Shown here one piece after another: positions 36,301 to 47,100 of a DNA stretch of 64,000 bases. Source of the DNA: Jaapia argillacea MUCL 33604 (Eukaryota > Basidiomycota > Agaricomycetes > Jaapiales > Jaapiaceae). The notes beneath the pieces are model-generated. The model saw only the letters and a program-made list of their open reading frames with translations, ran no database searches and was not told the origin of the DNA. Both the position numbers and the translations under genes were made by a program. Location: positions 70,544 through 134,543 of the forward strand of contig KL197725.1 in NCBI GenBank assembly GCA_000697665.1, read 5' to 3'. Every line of letters starts with the position of its first letter. Position 1 is the stretch's first letter.

Positions 36301-37638
36301 AAAACCATCAGCAATATACTCGTGATTTTCCTGCTGTCTCCACCTCTTTGGGATGATAAACTGCCCATTCCTCAACCACGCAAATTCATCCACAAAATAC
36401 GCCTTTCCGCTCTTGTCAATGTAGTGAGGACAGAGCTGGTGGAGAGGCACTTCTTTACATAACTTTTCACCATGCCAGATCTCTGAAACCACACCATCAG
36501 TCATTTGCAGATAGCGGATAATATGGGGTCGGATGAGGGGGTTGCTGTAGTCCTGGTCTTGTCTCAGAATCATGGGACAACAATGAGCAGGCAAATCTGC
36601 TCACTTTGGCAATGATGGCAGTGATATCATTCATGTAAAAGATGTTACCAAGCACCAACTCAAACTTGATAGTTTTGATGCTTGAATCTTTTCGGAGGCC
36701 ATCTTGCACTTTGTGGAGTGCGTTGAAAGATGGAACATTCTTGGCACCAGCCTCGCGTAGAACCCAAAGGATCATACGCATGAGAGCATCCGATATTCAT
36801 AACCGAGGAAGGTTATCGAGTGTGTCCAGAAGGAAGAGCTAATTCAGCACTTATCAGTCAGTGATCGGTGAGCAGGAAAGCCGAAACTCACAGTTTTGTT
36901 GGCATACGGGAACCATTCTTCAGAACGGCTTGGAGGAGAGTTGGTCTGAAAGCTGAAATGTTGGGCATGGATTTCATCTTGATCAAGATCGTCACTGAGA
37001 TCTGCATATGTTGAGAGGTGGACCAGCCGACAAGTGTTTGAGAGAGTGCATACCTGCATTCTGCATCACATTGGTCATGGTGCTATCAACCAATTCCTTG
37101 TCTCCAAACTCCAGTAATGTTGAGAGTGTTGTATGGCCAATTCTGAGAGATTTTGCCAGGCGCATGGCTGTCCCAAGCTGGAACTGTTCATATTCGTCAG
37201 CCATCACCAGTGCCGCACTTGACACCAGGGCATCCCCAAGTGATATCAAGACATCATCATCAAAATGGTAGCTGGGGAGATCGTGAGGGTAACCATCATT
37301 CTGAGATGATGTCGGAGGGTTTACTGGTGCTGACCATGACGCCAAAAAAGCCTTGGACCACTCAGCGTGGAGTTGTTCTTCCCTGGCCAATTCTGCAGTG
37401 TGCTCCTCCTGTGCATGCAGACTAGAATGGAGGGAGGATGTGTGATTGTCACTCCGGAGGTGTCCTGGCAAAGCTGGCCAACCAATGAGCTTCCTGCCAT
37501 GGTAAGGCTCACACACCATGCACGAGAACTTCCCTCCTTCGTGCTCTCGGAAACCTGTGGTATTTCTTGAGTATGACCCATTCAAACAGAAATAAGTGTG
37601 AATGACTTACCTGGGTCTACGGGTTTTTGTTGTGCCAT
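33332..37638 (-). pseudogene. Gene J: decayed transposon-associated multi-exon protein with a zinc-finger-like N-terminus
   Basis: Exons placed: 37638-37611, 37554-37054, 37001-36892, 36838-36605, 36552-36165, 36129-35841 and one from 35778. More follow to the stop at 33332. The protein starts MAQQKPVDPG. A Cys/His cluster (FSCMVCEPYHG, HLRSDNH) follows, then [84 protein letters not shown] and, near the end, LRSVLPRDL. These words belong to a high-copy, unnamed Agaricomycete family that I associate with transposons by recurrence, not by a known activity. Stops interrupt it at TAG 35367-35369, TGA 35149-35151 and TGA 34634-34636. The intron 36164-36130 is only 35 nt, so that junction is less certain. 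It diverges from gene I. Confidence 0.76.
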
Positions 37639-37834
37639 CGGGGCAACACTGTGTTCCAGTCAACACAGCCACACAGTCGACACGAGTGGGGAAGAACACA
37701 CTGGCAACAGCAATGTTGCTCGTGTGACAGGCCACCCTGAAACAATATTAAAAAAGCGGATTTTCAACATTTGCTCCTCGCCTCCTTCCAACCAACATTC
37801 CTGATCCAAGAAATTTCAGTGCCCTCTTCCAGCC
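37639..37834. promoter_or_regulatory. Divergent promoter region between genes J and I
   Basis: The start codons of J (37638, minus) and I (37835, plus) are only 196 bp apart, so both promoters must lie here or overlap it. The stretch contains an AT-rich aatattaaaaaag at about 37,743-37,755 but no certain TATA box. Head-to-head placement suggests the two genes are co-expressed and travel together. Confidence 0.55.
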
Positions 37835-39207
37835 ATGCCATTCAACTTCGCGGAACTGCAAGCAGTTATGAGGTCTGGAGCACCACCCGACACTCCACAG
37901 CTAAATGGGGACCAAATGCCGCAGCCACCGTTGTCCAAGTGCCAGCGCACCAATGATAATGATGACTCCGACTCTGAAGGTGAAAGGAATGGTTCTGGAC
38001 CGACTCACCACCTGTCGGATGGGGCTGAGGATGGTGCTGCCCCCTCCCCAAGGCTAACAGTTTTCAGCACTGGTAACTTGTCAGCGTTCACAGCAAAGGA
38101 GTGTAAGAGGGCAAAGCTCGATGCATCAGAGGAAGCAGATGTCCAGGCTTTCTCGAAGGTGAGCTGCTGGGGGTTGGCTGGTTTGAGGGTTGTGGGTACT
38201 GATGGTCTTTCTCGAAACAGATGCCAATCAAGCAAAAGTTGGTTAAGCTTTTCATCAGGGAGCAAGTGAACGCAAAGGTTCTCACCAAGATGGAGTGGGA
38301 GAAAAATCGATGGGACAGTCCCTCCGAAGAGTTGAAGGTGCCTGATCTCCCAAATTGGGAATCCTTATCAATGTTTGCTAATTGGACTGGATGGTGGCAG
38401 GAGAACCTGAAGAAATATGTGTATGCCGTTGTCCTTTGCCCAACTCTTCACAGCTATCGAAACAAGTTCCCTCTGAACCATTTGCTGGTTTGTCTTTCAG
38501 TTCAGCTCGCCACATCATCTCACTCCCGACATTACCAGGCAATCGTCAAGAAGCTTCGCTGGGATCTTCCACCAAAAATTGAACAAAATGCGGCGCACTG
38601 GAGTATCCTCTCCACAGAGGCCGGTAATGCTATCACACAAAAGCGCCGTGCGGTTAAGCAACAGGTAAGCAGGTTTCCTGCATTTCTCTTGGCTGTCACT
38701 CAGCACATCTGCGGCAGATCAAGATCAGCAAGGATGTCAACCTCTATGTGCTGGCAGAGTCCACGTTGGGTGACAGTGGGTGTACGCTAAGTCTGGAGTT
38801 CATTGCACATGTGGCCGTCTTGGTGAGGCCGCTTTCTTCTCGATTCTACAAAGGACTCCTTACTGAATGCTTGTTAGTGGTGTGTATATTTTGAAGAAGG
38901 TCATCACGACCACACTTATTGGCCCAAAGTTGATGAATTTCTGGGGAACCTGAGAGATGAGGCAAATGGGTGTCCTGATCCAAAAATTGCGGCTTTGATG
39001 TGAGTCAAACTGCTCTTCCTGCTATTCTGACACCTTCTCATACCTGAATTGTGAACTGGCAGAGCTTTGAAGTTTATAATTGATAAGGATCTCAAGACCT
39101 ACGGGAGTGGTGAGGTAGAGGAGCCTGACTTCGATACCCCTGTCCCTGAATGGGCAGAGACTGTGAATGCGATGGTTAATGGAGGCTCTGACCAACGTGA
39201 CGAGTGA
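37835..39207 (+). CDS. Gene I: intact unnamed protein diverging from gene J (about 362 aa)
   Basis: Exons: 37835-38158, 38221-38487, 38539-38664, 38718-38822, 38878-38999 and 39063-39207. All have GT-AG introns of 51-63 nt and the frame closes at TGA 39205-39207. The intron 38488-38538 is 51 nt and in frame. If it is retained the protein is 379 aa rather than 362. The N-terminal 108 residues are polar and acidic, probably disordered (NDNDDSDSEGE). The remainder is alpha-helical in character, with YAVVLCPTLHSYRNK, AIVKKLRWDLPPKIE, YWPKVDEFLG and ALKFIIDKDLK. It resembles an uncharacterised family seen repeatedly in Agaricomycete genomes; no domain name or function is known to me. It is free of stops although its divergent neighbour J has three. 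Confidence 0.82.
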
Positions 39208-39410
39208 TAGCTTAGTGGTGGATCATTAGTATTTGTTTCTATGCTAGTATCCAAATAATTCACAGATTATATCTGCTCCTCCTCTATACCTGAGAATCAG
39301 CCATGCTGATCAGACCCTGTGCACGAGTCACTCATATGTTGCTCGACGAGAACCACACAAAACATATATATTGCTCACACTGAATCTGTTTCGAGTTTTC
39401 GAGGACCGAG

Positions 39411-39990
39411 GTGTTGAGATACCCACATGGACGATCTTCAGTATGGCATAGAAGCGTCCATCGCAAGTTTATGTGCAAGTACATCAGGGAGACAGGGGAT
39501 GATGCATGGGCCAGTCATGCGGAGCTACATGGGTCAGACACCAGAAATGTAGGCGTGATGTATACATTTCCAAGTGAAGATGTCCAGCACAGTGGGGGTG
39601 CATTTCTCACAGATGTGACTGGTCAGTGCGCCACCAGCACCAGCCACATGCAAGGCACATGTCTGCAGAATGGTGGTGTAGGGACGTGGCATTGGTTGAG
39701 AAATGCCTGGCAATCGCCGACGCTGGACTTATCATTTTCAACGTGCTTTCAAGTACTCTGTCACCTTCCCTCACTCGCCCACCTATGTTTCTCTGGCCTA
39801 CGCCTCACTCATCCCTCCAGTCTCTTGTTGTATATCTGGCGGCTTTCAACTCGACCTCTCTCCATTCTGGCGCAACCACTATCCCTGGCACCTTGCAAGG
39901 AGCACACTTCAAGACCCCTTTGTCATACTGAAAATAAGCACTCCTCTGACTTGTTTTTCCTTGGACAGGCCTGGCTCATCTGAATGTTTG
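39411..39990 (+). pseudogene. Possible gene fragment downstream of gene I
   Basis: An open frame of 190 codons (39411-39983) encodes a His/Cys-containing stretch (ATSTSHMQGTCLQNGG). A second frame beginning at 39626 reads CRDVALVEKCLAIADAG and looks more protein-like in its middle. The switch between frames suggests a frameshifted remnant or an unseen intron. I do not recognise a family with certainty. It lies inside the proposed J/I insertion. Confidence 0.25.
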
Positions 39991-40202
39991 TGACGGGATT
40001 GTCATAGGTTGTAGTTTTAGGGGCTGCATGTTGTAGGAGTGTAGATACAAATTAGATAGGAAAATGTAATTTTCGTATAACTGTGAAATGTGTGGTCAGT
40101 GCCCGAAACCTGCCTGGCAAACTTTCCTTCTGAGGCCTCTGACGGCTCTGAGAAAATCCTGTCAGCCTGAAAGAGCGTCAGAGCATCCCCAGTTTTGCTG
40201 AT

Positions 40203-41000
40203 GCTCCACTCTTCAATATGCTATGTTCAATGCGCACATAAAATGTTGGCTCTAGCTTGCGTTTTCCTAACACTGTGGGTCTACTCCACATCACAAGTCC
40301 TCGTATGAAACGTGACTACTCGCCCCATTGGAATCTGATCCTTTTCATTTTCCGAGCTCTCATCTTGAGAATGGAGTTTATAGCAAGCGCCAACACAAGG
40401 ACAGTTGGGAGTTGGGCGTTGAGTGCCAAGGATAGTTTGTGATGTATGCATGGATAAGGTGAGTGCCTCACTTATCTACACACCTTTGAATCCGAAGCCT
40501 CATGTTTGGCATCTAGCATGATCCACCGAACTCCCAACGTCCTACCTTCCTACTCTCGCATTGTTCGCCTCAGTGAATTCTCTGCCCGCTTACCATGGAG
40601 AATTGGCCCTGGGTAGTTCCATTGTGGACTTTGAGATGGGATGGTGGTGAATGTTGGTGGGTATTGGATAATCCCCGAGCTCGGGCTGTGAATGTGAGAG
40701 GCCGAGGCTGAGGTTGGATAAGCATAGAGTTTCAAGTGTTGGTGGTCGATGATCGGTGAGATATCTCTTGATAAAGAAATTGAGTAATTTGATTCACCCA
40801 TGGGAGAATGTCGTGTATAAGGGAGGGTTCGAGAGAAGGTGCTGGCCCGTTGACAAACCTTTCACAGGTCGACTGACTCCAACACCAAGTGTTTCAACAG
40901 TCGATTCTATTTCCCCCTTCAACCACCAAAACTCATCGTCAACTTGTCGTCTAGCAGTTGGCGGGATTTGAGTTTCGGAATTGGTTTTGGTTCGTTGCAG
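40203..41000. repeat. Diverged repeat, partner of 1-850
   Basis: Same anchors as the first copy in the same orientation, beginning immediately after the proposed J/I insertion. The rest of the stretch to the fold-back element at 41,279 holds nothing I can name. Confidence 0.75.
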
Positions 41001-41278
41001 AACAACAGCAAGTTGACTGTGAAGAAATTGAAGAGTCTGGACGGGTTATACAGTAACTGGAGGTTGAGTCCATAGATCAGGGTGGACCGTTGGCTCAACT
41101 TCAGGTCCGCACTCCAACTTGGCCTTCATTTTCTACAACTTGTTCACTCAGATTGACTCCTTACTCATGTCAGGCATTGTAATAAGGTTTATTCTGCAAG
41201 CGCTCTGGTGTAATACACTGCAAAATCGCACAAATTGATCTATCAGTCTATGTGAGAGATTTTCTTCAGTTGAGATAC

Positions 41279-41931
41279 CACCTTAAACAGGGCCAGATGT
41301 GTCGCTGGAGCATGGTCAGAATAAATTCTGTATCATTGCCTCAATAAGTCTCTGGGGTGAGTGAGGCAGCAAAGCCTACATCGAAGTTTGACAGAGGCAA
41401 TGACTTAGCAAAGAACTCAAAGGGGAACTACAGATCGAGAATTCAGGATGATAACCCAGATATAGAATATAAGAATCGGATAAGTGATGGCCACAAATGT
41501 GGCGACAAAATTCAAACTATATTGCCGTCACACAAGTAAACTGTGAGCTGGATAATTACTTTTCCTATGTGTTGGGAGCATACCCATGGTAACCACCGTT
41601 TTAGGCTAGTTGCCATGGTTACCAGACTGTGCTGCCAACACATAGGAAAAGTAATTGTCCACTTCAAAGTTTACTTGTGCGACAGCCAATGTAGTTTGAA
41701 TTTTGTCGCGCATTTGTGATGATCACTTATCCTATTCTCATATTCCATATTTGGGTTAGCCTCTCGAATTCAAAATTTGTGATTCCTCTTCAAGATCTCC
41801 ACAGAGTTATCAGCTCAGTTAAACTTCGATGTCAGCTTTGCTGCCTTCTCACTCCCAAGAACTTATCGAGGCAATGACTTGGAATTTATTCTGACTTTGC
41901 TATGCCGACATGCCTGACCTTGTTTAAGGTG
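41279..41931. mobile_element. Fold-back (MITE-like) element with 3-bp target duplication TAC
   Basis: A 653-bp inverted-repeat element begins CACCTTAAACAGGGCCAGA and ends with the complementary ...CTTGTTTAAGGTG. It is flanked by TAC at 41276-41278 and 41932-41934. The arms match over long stretches (gtcagaataaattc near the left end, gaatttattctgac near the right end). They meet around 41,600, at paired ccatggtaaccacc and gttgccatggttacc. The outer 12 bp are the same as those of the element at 43447, and the interior is only partly similar. It belongs to the same family but is a distinct copy or subfamily. Confidence 0.88.
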
Positions 41932-42156
41932 TACTGTCAGTCCCCTCGTGTTCACCTTATTCAGCCTCCCTGCACACTTCGGGGATGTATTTCTGCGCAA
42001 ACTTGTTCGCTTGGACTCCCTTCAAGTTCAAGTACCCTGCTTGGCTGATTTCGACGAGACCTTTCACATCTCCACCCAAGACTTGCTCAAAGACATACAC
42101 ACATAATATGCCCTCTCATCTTCATCTGGCCCTAGTCTCTTGTCACCCAACTCACC

Positions 42157-44131
42157 ATGTTAGTTTCTGACGTCTGCCATAACAGATCAATGTGGGGCAT
42201 TGTCTCCAGCTGCCAGACGACCGTTCTCGCTTGCACCTAGGTTGCTATCCATCTGAACATTCCAGGGCCCGATGAATCATCCATCAAGGTTACTTTTCGC
42301 CGCATAGGCCTTACCCTCATGGCGTTGATTGCACTGGAGTTGGTGATTTTGTGGGCGATGAAGCAGTGGTTTTGTCCTCGTCGGATTGCAAAGGATCATT
42401 CAGGTGCAATTGCCTTACGCGACTTTCTCATCACAAGTATTCTGATACCGAGTTTTAGCACGCGGGTGGACGAAGACTCATGGCTTCTTCGCTGTGATGG
42501 GCAGCTTTATGCGAGTTTGAGGAAAGATGGAGGTAGCATTGAAAGTCATCCTCCCGAACAATCTCGACAATCTCGCCGAATTTCCCCCAGTCACAGAGGT
42601 TCAAATACAAGATAAAAGTAAATGCAATGCACTTTCCAAAGGACTCGTCTTAGTCCAAATGACTTGGTTTATCCTTCAATGCTTAGGTCAAGCAATTGAG
42701 CACCTTCCCATCACCAAACTCAAAATCGCTATGCTCGCATTCACGATTCTCAATCTCGCCACCTACTCGTTTTGGTGGAATAAACCCACCAATGTGCAGT
42801 GCCCCTATCCCATTTGCGAGAAGCCGACTATATATGAAGACGAAGTGCTTGAAGGAGGGGACAAAGCTGAGAATAGATCCAAGGACTACCACGGAAGGGG
42901 GAATGGTTTCCTCCGCCTTGCTACCTGATTGAATTCTGGCATTTGAGCTGTGTTTTCTTGGGTATGGGATGAGTCAGTGATGGATGATCCTCTTCCAATG
43001 GATTTTGTAGCACTCCCTTTCTTCATTCTAGTCAACAGTTTCCTCAAGCCCTTCTTTACCCCAAAAATTGACAAAGATAGGCCTATGCAGGTACCGACAT
43101 TCTATGCAGGAGACCTTGAGGATAAGGAGGAAAGTCTGATCGCGTGGATTTCAGCTCTGCTGGCCAGCGTGTTCGGAGCAATTCATTGTTTTGCTTGGTC
43201 TCTTCAATTTCTTTTACACACGCAGCAGTTGGTCTGGTGTATATCCGCTGTCACCATCACTTCAGCACCACTTCTGGCAATGGCTATATTTCATTTTCGA
43301 GATGCTGTTTCGACGTTTAGAACAGGATTTAGCCTCATGATAATATTCTCTCTCACCACATTGATATCCATTACATATGTCATTGCCCGCATTACCCTAC
43401 TTGTCCTTGCATTCATATTGCTTCGCTCCCTTCCTTGTGAGGCATACACCTTAAACAGACCTGACTGTGAGATGTTAGAACACCCTGAATATGATCCTTA
43501 CCATTGCCTCAATTTGTTGGGGGATTTGGGGTGGGAATAAAGTCGACAACTCAGTCAAAATGTGATAACAGGTTTGGTGAGACCCCACAGCCAATGCTCG
43601 AACTCTGAATTTGCCACAATGGACCAAATTTGGAATTTGGTGCACGAATAAGTGGCTTGGCATATTCCGACACAAATGCAAAGTATTGTCACCCTCGCAT
43701 AGACAAAGTGAAAGCTGATCTTTTTGTTTACCTTTGCTGCAGCTGCATATCCTATTCTTCAGTGTGTTGTCATGGTTACGAAGGGTATGCAACCGCAGCA
43801 AAGGTAAACAAAATGATCAGCATTTGCTTTGTCTATGCTGCTGTGACAATACTTTGCATTTGTGTCGGAATATGCCAAGCCACTTATCTGAGTGCTAAAT
43901 TCTAAATTTGGTTGGTTGTGACAAATTCAGAGTTTGAGCATCAGCTATGGGGTCTCGTCGAACCTGTTATCACATTTTGACTTAGCTGTCGACTGTATTC
44001 CCACCCCAAACCACTCGACAAATTGAGGCAATGGTAAGGATCATGTTCAGAATATTCTACTATTTTACAGCTGGGTCTGTTTAAGGTGATACGAGACTGT
44101 TTATTGGACAACATTCATCCCTCACCTCTAG
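42157..44131 (+). pseudogene. Membrane-protein family copy F, four nonsense codons and a fold-back element insertion
   Basis: The gene follows the family structure: exon 1 42157-42403 (247 nt, as in C, D, E and G) and exon 2 from 42459. The reading frame is preserved throughout but is cut by TAG at 42238-42240 (where E has Trp28), and by TGA at 42518-42520, 42926-42928 and 42944-42946. Copy C has CGA at the positions matching 42518 and 42926. A 642-bp inverted-repeat element (43447-44088) sits in the last codons. The final residues YETVYWTTFIPHL resume at 44092 after a 3-bp ATA duplication. Leaving out the element and one ATA copy, the length is exactly 425 codons including the stop. Motifs still readable include IQDKSK, WFILQCLGQAIE, WWNKPTNV, FYAGDL, GAIHCFAW and LLVLAF. 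Confidence 0.9.
43447..44088. mobile_element. Fold-back (MITE-like) element inserted in copy F, 3-bp target duplication ATA
   Basis: The element starts CACCTTAAACAGACC and ends with the reverse complement GGTCTGTTTAAGGTG. Similarity continues inward from both ends (for example accattgcctcaatttgt against acaaattgaggcaatggt), so the 642 bp fold on themselves nearly completely. The centre lies near 43,750, around the paired tgtttacctttgctg and cagcaaaggtaaaca. ATA flanks both sides (43444-43446 and 44089-44091). No transposase is encoded. CAC-beginning termini with a 3-bp duplication fit the CACTA/CMC group, but other assignments are possible. Confidence 0.9.
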
Positions 44132-47100
44132 TCATTCACCTGTAATCCATTCTCTCCCGTGACTTGATACCATATCAATCGGCGAAGACGCGTACACCAA
44201 CATAGATAGAAGACTCACATGTGCTATGGCGCACATTGTATCTCGGGACCACAAACCGCTTGATTACCTGCCAACACCAACACCCCACCATCTTCAACAT
44301 TCCAAGTCCCTACCCTCGCATAAAGCCGACCGTAACAAGAGCCCATCTGTGCTTTGATACTGATACTCCACGCAGACGAGAGGCAGAGGAACAATATAGA
44401 TTCCAGAACGATTTGTCAAGGTCATAAGACCAAGCCATCCATCGACTTATCCAGAGCATCCAGAACTGAGTTCTATTATGCCAATCCCATTGATATGCGA
44501 AGGAGCAACTGGGAGTTTCTACGTTTCCTTCGACAGGTTCCGGAAGTGATTAATTATTGAAGTCGAAGGCGAGTTGGCTGTAGGATCTGGATGACTCATG
44601 ACACAACCTCCTATTCATGAACACATTGACATCATTGCATTCCCTTTGAAATCTCCATGACGGTCGACCACGAGACAATGGCGGGGTTGGATGGAGTCTT
44701 TGCAATGATGACCCCTACATCAGAGGAAATACGACTGAAGCGATGTTCTTGTAACCCATAGACTAAAGTTTGAAAATTCCAGGAAGATACGGTGGTGTGG
44801 TAAGAACGTCTCCTGTTGTGGTTTTTCATCACTGTAGGGATAGGAAGACGGGGATCCAACCTCAATGTCGAAGGAAGTTGAGGCCAAATATTTCTTGGCA
44901 TGAGAACGTTATAAAGAAGTGACCTGAGGCCGATCGAAATTCCCGACAACATCCTGGTATCAAGCACGACTTAGCATATAGTCAACCCAGAGAGGAAAAT
45001 GTCAATGCACACATACATCTACACCTCAATCACACTAGCCAAACAGCCAAACCACACACCACCCAATTCCTCTCAGTTGAACAGTCTCAGATCCAACCTA
45101 AACCCTACCATCAAGCAATCAGACCTCTGTAACGTCAAGCAATCAGACCTCTGTAACGTCAAGCAATCAGACCTCTGTAACGTCAAGCTAAAGCGCCCAT
45201 CTATATGCGCCCAATTATCACCGTGGTCAAGACCACAACTCTTGCATCGCTGCGAGGGTCGAGGGTCGAAGCTATCTGAATTTGCACCCCTAGTGGAGCT
45301 GGGATCGATTTGGAGGTTGATTGGCCAGAAGTTAGGGTCTGACTGATGTTCACGAAATGGGAGGGTCTGATGAATTCGATCACTTCGTAGACTTGGGATT
45401 CGAGTCGGAGGCGCACTGGAATATGGAGAGATGATGATAGGATGATTATGGCTGACGTTTACAATGGAGGAAAATAATGCACTCACACCGGAAGAATAAA
45501 CACCAAGAGGATCGACAATTCCGACCCACAGACCAATGCTCATAAATCCATAATCAAGACTCCTACACATCTGAGACCTCTCCCCTGACCCACGATGTTT
45601 CCGCTCCCTCTGAAGGAGAAACTTTGAACGAGATACGAGAAAGAGGGGATCCAAAACCCCTTATCCCTCATCACACTAGAACAACTTGCATCGCCCAGCG
45701 GTTCGAAATCATCTCTCAGCCTCTCATACTGATCCCCAGGCATGACATTCCAACGAGCCTCCCAATTGAACTGTAGTCACGACAGAGAGGTGGCTCGTAA
45801 GTGTGATGAGCGTACACATGCTGATTGGATGGTGAGTCAGCAGCTACGGATCCAACTAGGCTCCAGTCAACTAGACAAATCCGTTCTGAACAAAACGACA
45901 TTGCGAAATGGTATCCACAGCCCACGTGGCAGCGAAGTTGATGAGCAAGTTAGAGTAGGAGGTTTGAGATGTGTTGGATTGGGGGGGAGTCGGGGGAGTT
46001 GAGGGAGTTCAGAATTTCATGGCAAATGGTCCTGATTTTGGATGGAAGGCTGTGTATGTGGGTTCTACTGAGTCGAAGATGAGGGACAGATCGCGGAGGA
46101 GGGAACAGGATTCTTACAGGAGGCTGGCGTGCAGGATTATCACAACATGGCTTCATCCCTACGTCGAGCCAATCGTAGACACATGCATCCGGATGGGCGC
46201 ACGGCCAACCCCTCCACCTCCACCATCCCACCAACATCTCCTAGATAGAATCCATCCAAATTTGATGAGCACCTGGTGGCTATATGCACCTAAAAAGCAA
46301 CCGATGGGCTGAAGGGAAGAGGACAGTGATATCAATTCTCGATATGACTGGGGCAAGCGCTGGTGCACGACAGTGGTGAGAAAGGGTGTTTCTTTGAGAA
46401 GGAATGGGCTTAAAGGGTGGGTATGGTCATTGGTGAAGGGCCTGCAAAAGAGGTGAACGTTGGATTGATTTCGATAAAAACAAATGGGACTTACGAGAGA
46501 TGGGCTTTCAACGCAGAGATCAAGGAGCTGAGGCAGGTTCCCCAAACTCAATCCAATATCCAAGCCTCAATTCTCAAAGTGTGCCACCTCGCAGAGCACA
46601 TTAACGTCATCAACTACCCATGTGCTGCTCAACCTGACCACAATGACATCTCTCCATCATCCTCGACCTCCTATACAATGTCAAACCCGCCCATCAACAG
46701 CAGTGATACCTCATTCCCGTCGGTGTCCTCCAGCTCCAAAGGTGTTTTGTACACTCATTCAGATTGGAAAACCAAGTGGGTTGACTGGAAGGTGGGTTGA
46801 ATGGAATAAGTTGGTTGGGAACGAGGAACAAGGGGCAAGCAAGTTGTGGATCAAGCCTTGAGCTTAAAGTGAGGTCGACGTCAAGAGCAACAACAAAGCA
46901 ACCATCAATCCAAGTTTGGTTGTGTTTACTAAATGCCCAAATGCGTCAGTGAAGTGATTAGGGTTAGGGGGCACCTGCTCGTCGTTTTTCCTCTGCTATC
47001 TGCTGTTATAAGTTCCCGACCCTGGAGAAGACGCAATCAAAAGGCTAATATATCTCATCGACCTCTCTTCCATGAATATTTCACCATTCATTCATCACGA

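Larger units (their letters stand above)
32050..40200. mobile_element. Candidate ~8-kb insertion carrying the J/I gene pair
   Basis: The sequence before about 32,050 (ccaaaatgcaacccaacacc) resembles bases 38-70 of the window. The sequence after about 40,203 resembles bases 72-850. The repeat therefore appears to be split by about 8.1 kb holding J and I. Both ends are rich in CTGTCAG/CTGACG words (32,050-32,230 and 40,090-40,195). I could not define exact termini or a target duplication, so boundaries are good only to tens of bases. Confidence 0.45.

Noticed and set aside
44999-45346. Protein containing the 24-bp minisatellite
   Set aside because: The frame stays open because 24 is a multiple of three; start context, flanking exons and composition do not support a gene.
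46417-46800. HORMA-domain (ATG101/MAD2-like) fragment
   Set aside because: The phrase YERWAFNAEI recalls HORMA proteins, but the rest does not align convincingly by eye and no flanking exon was found.
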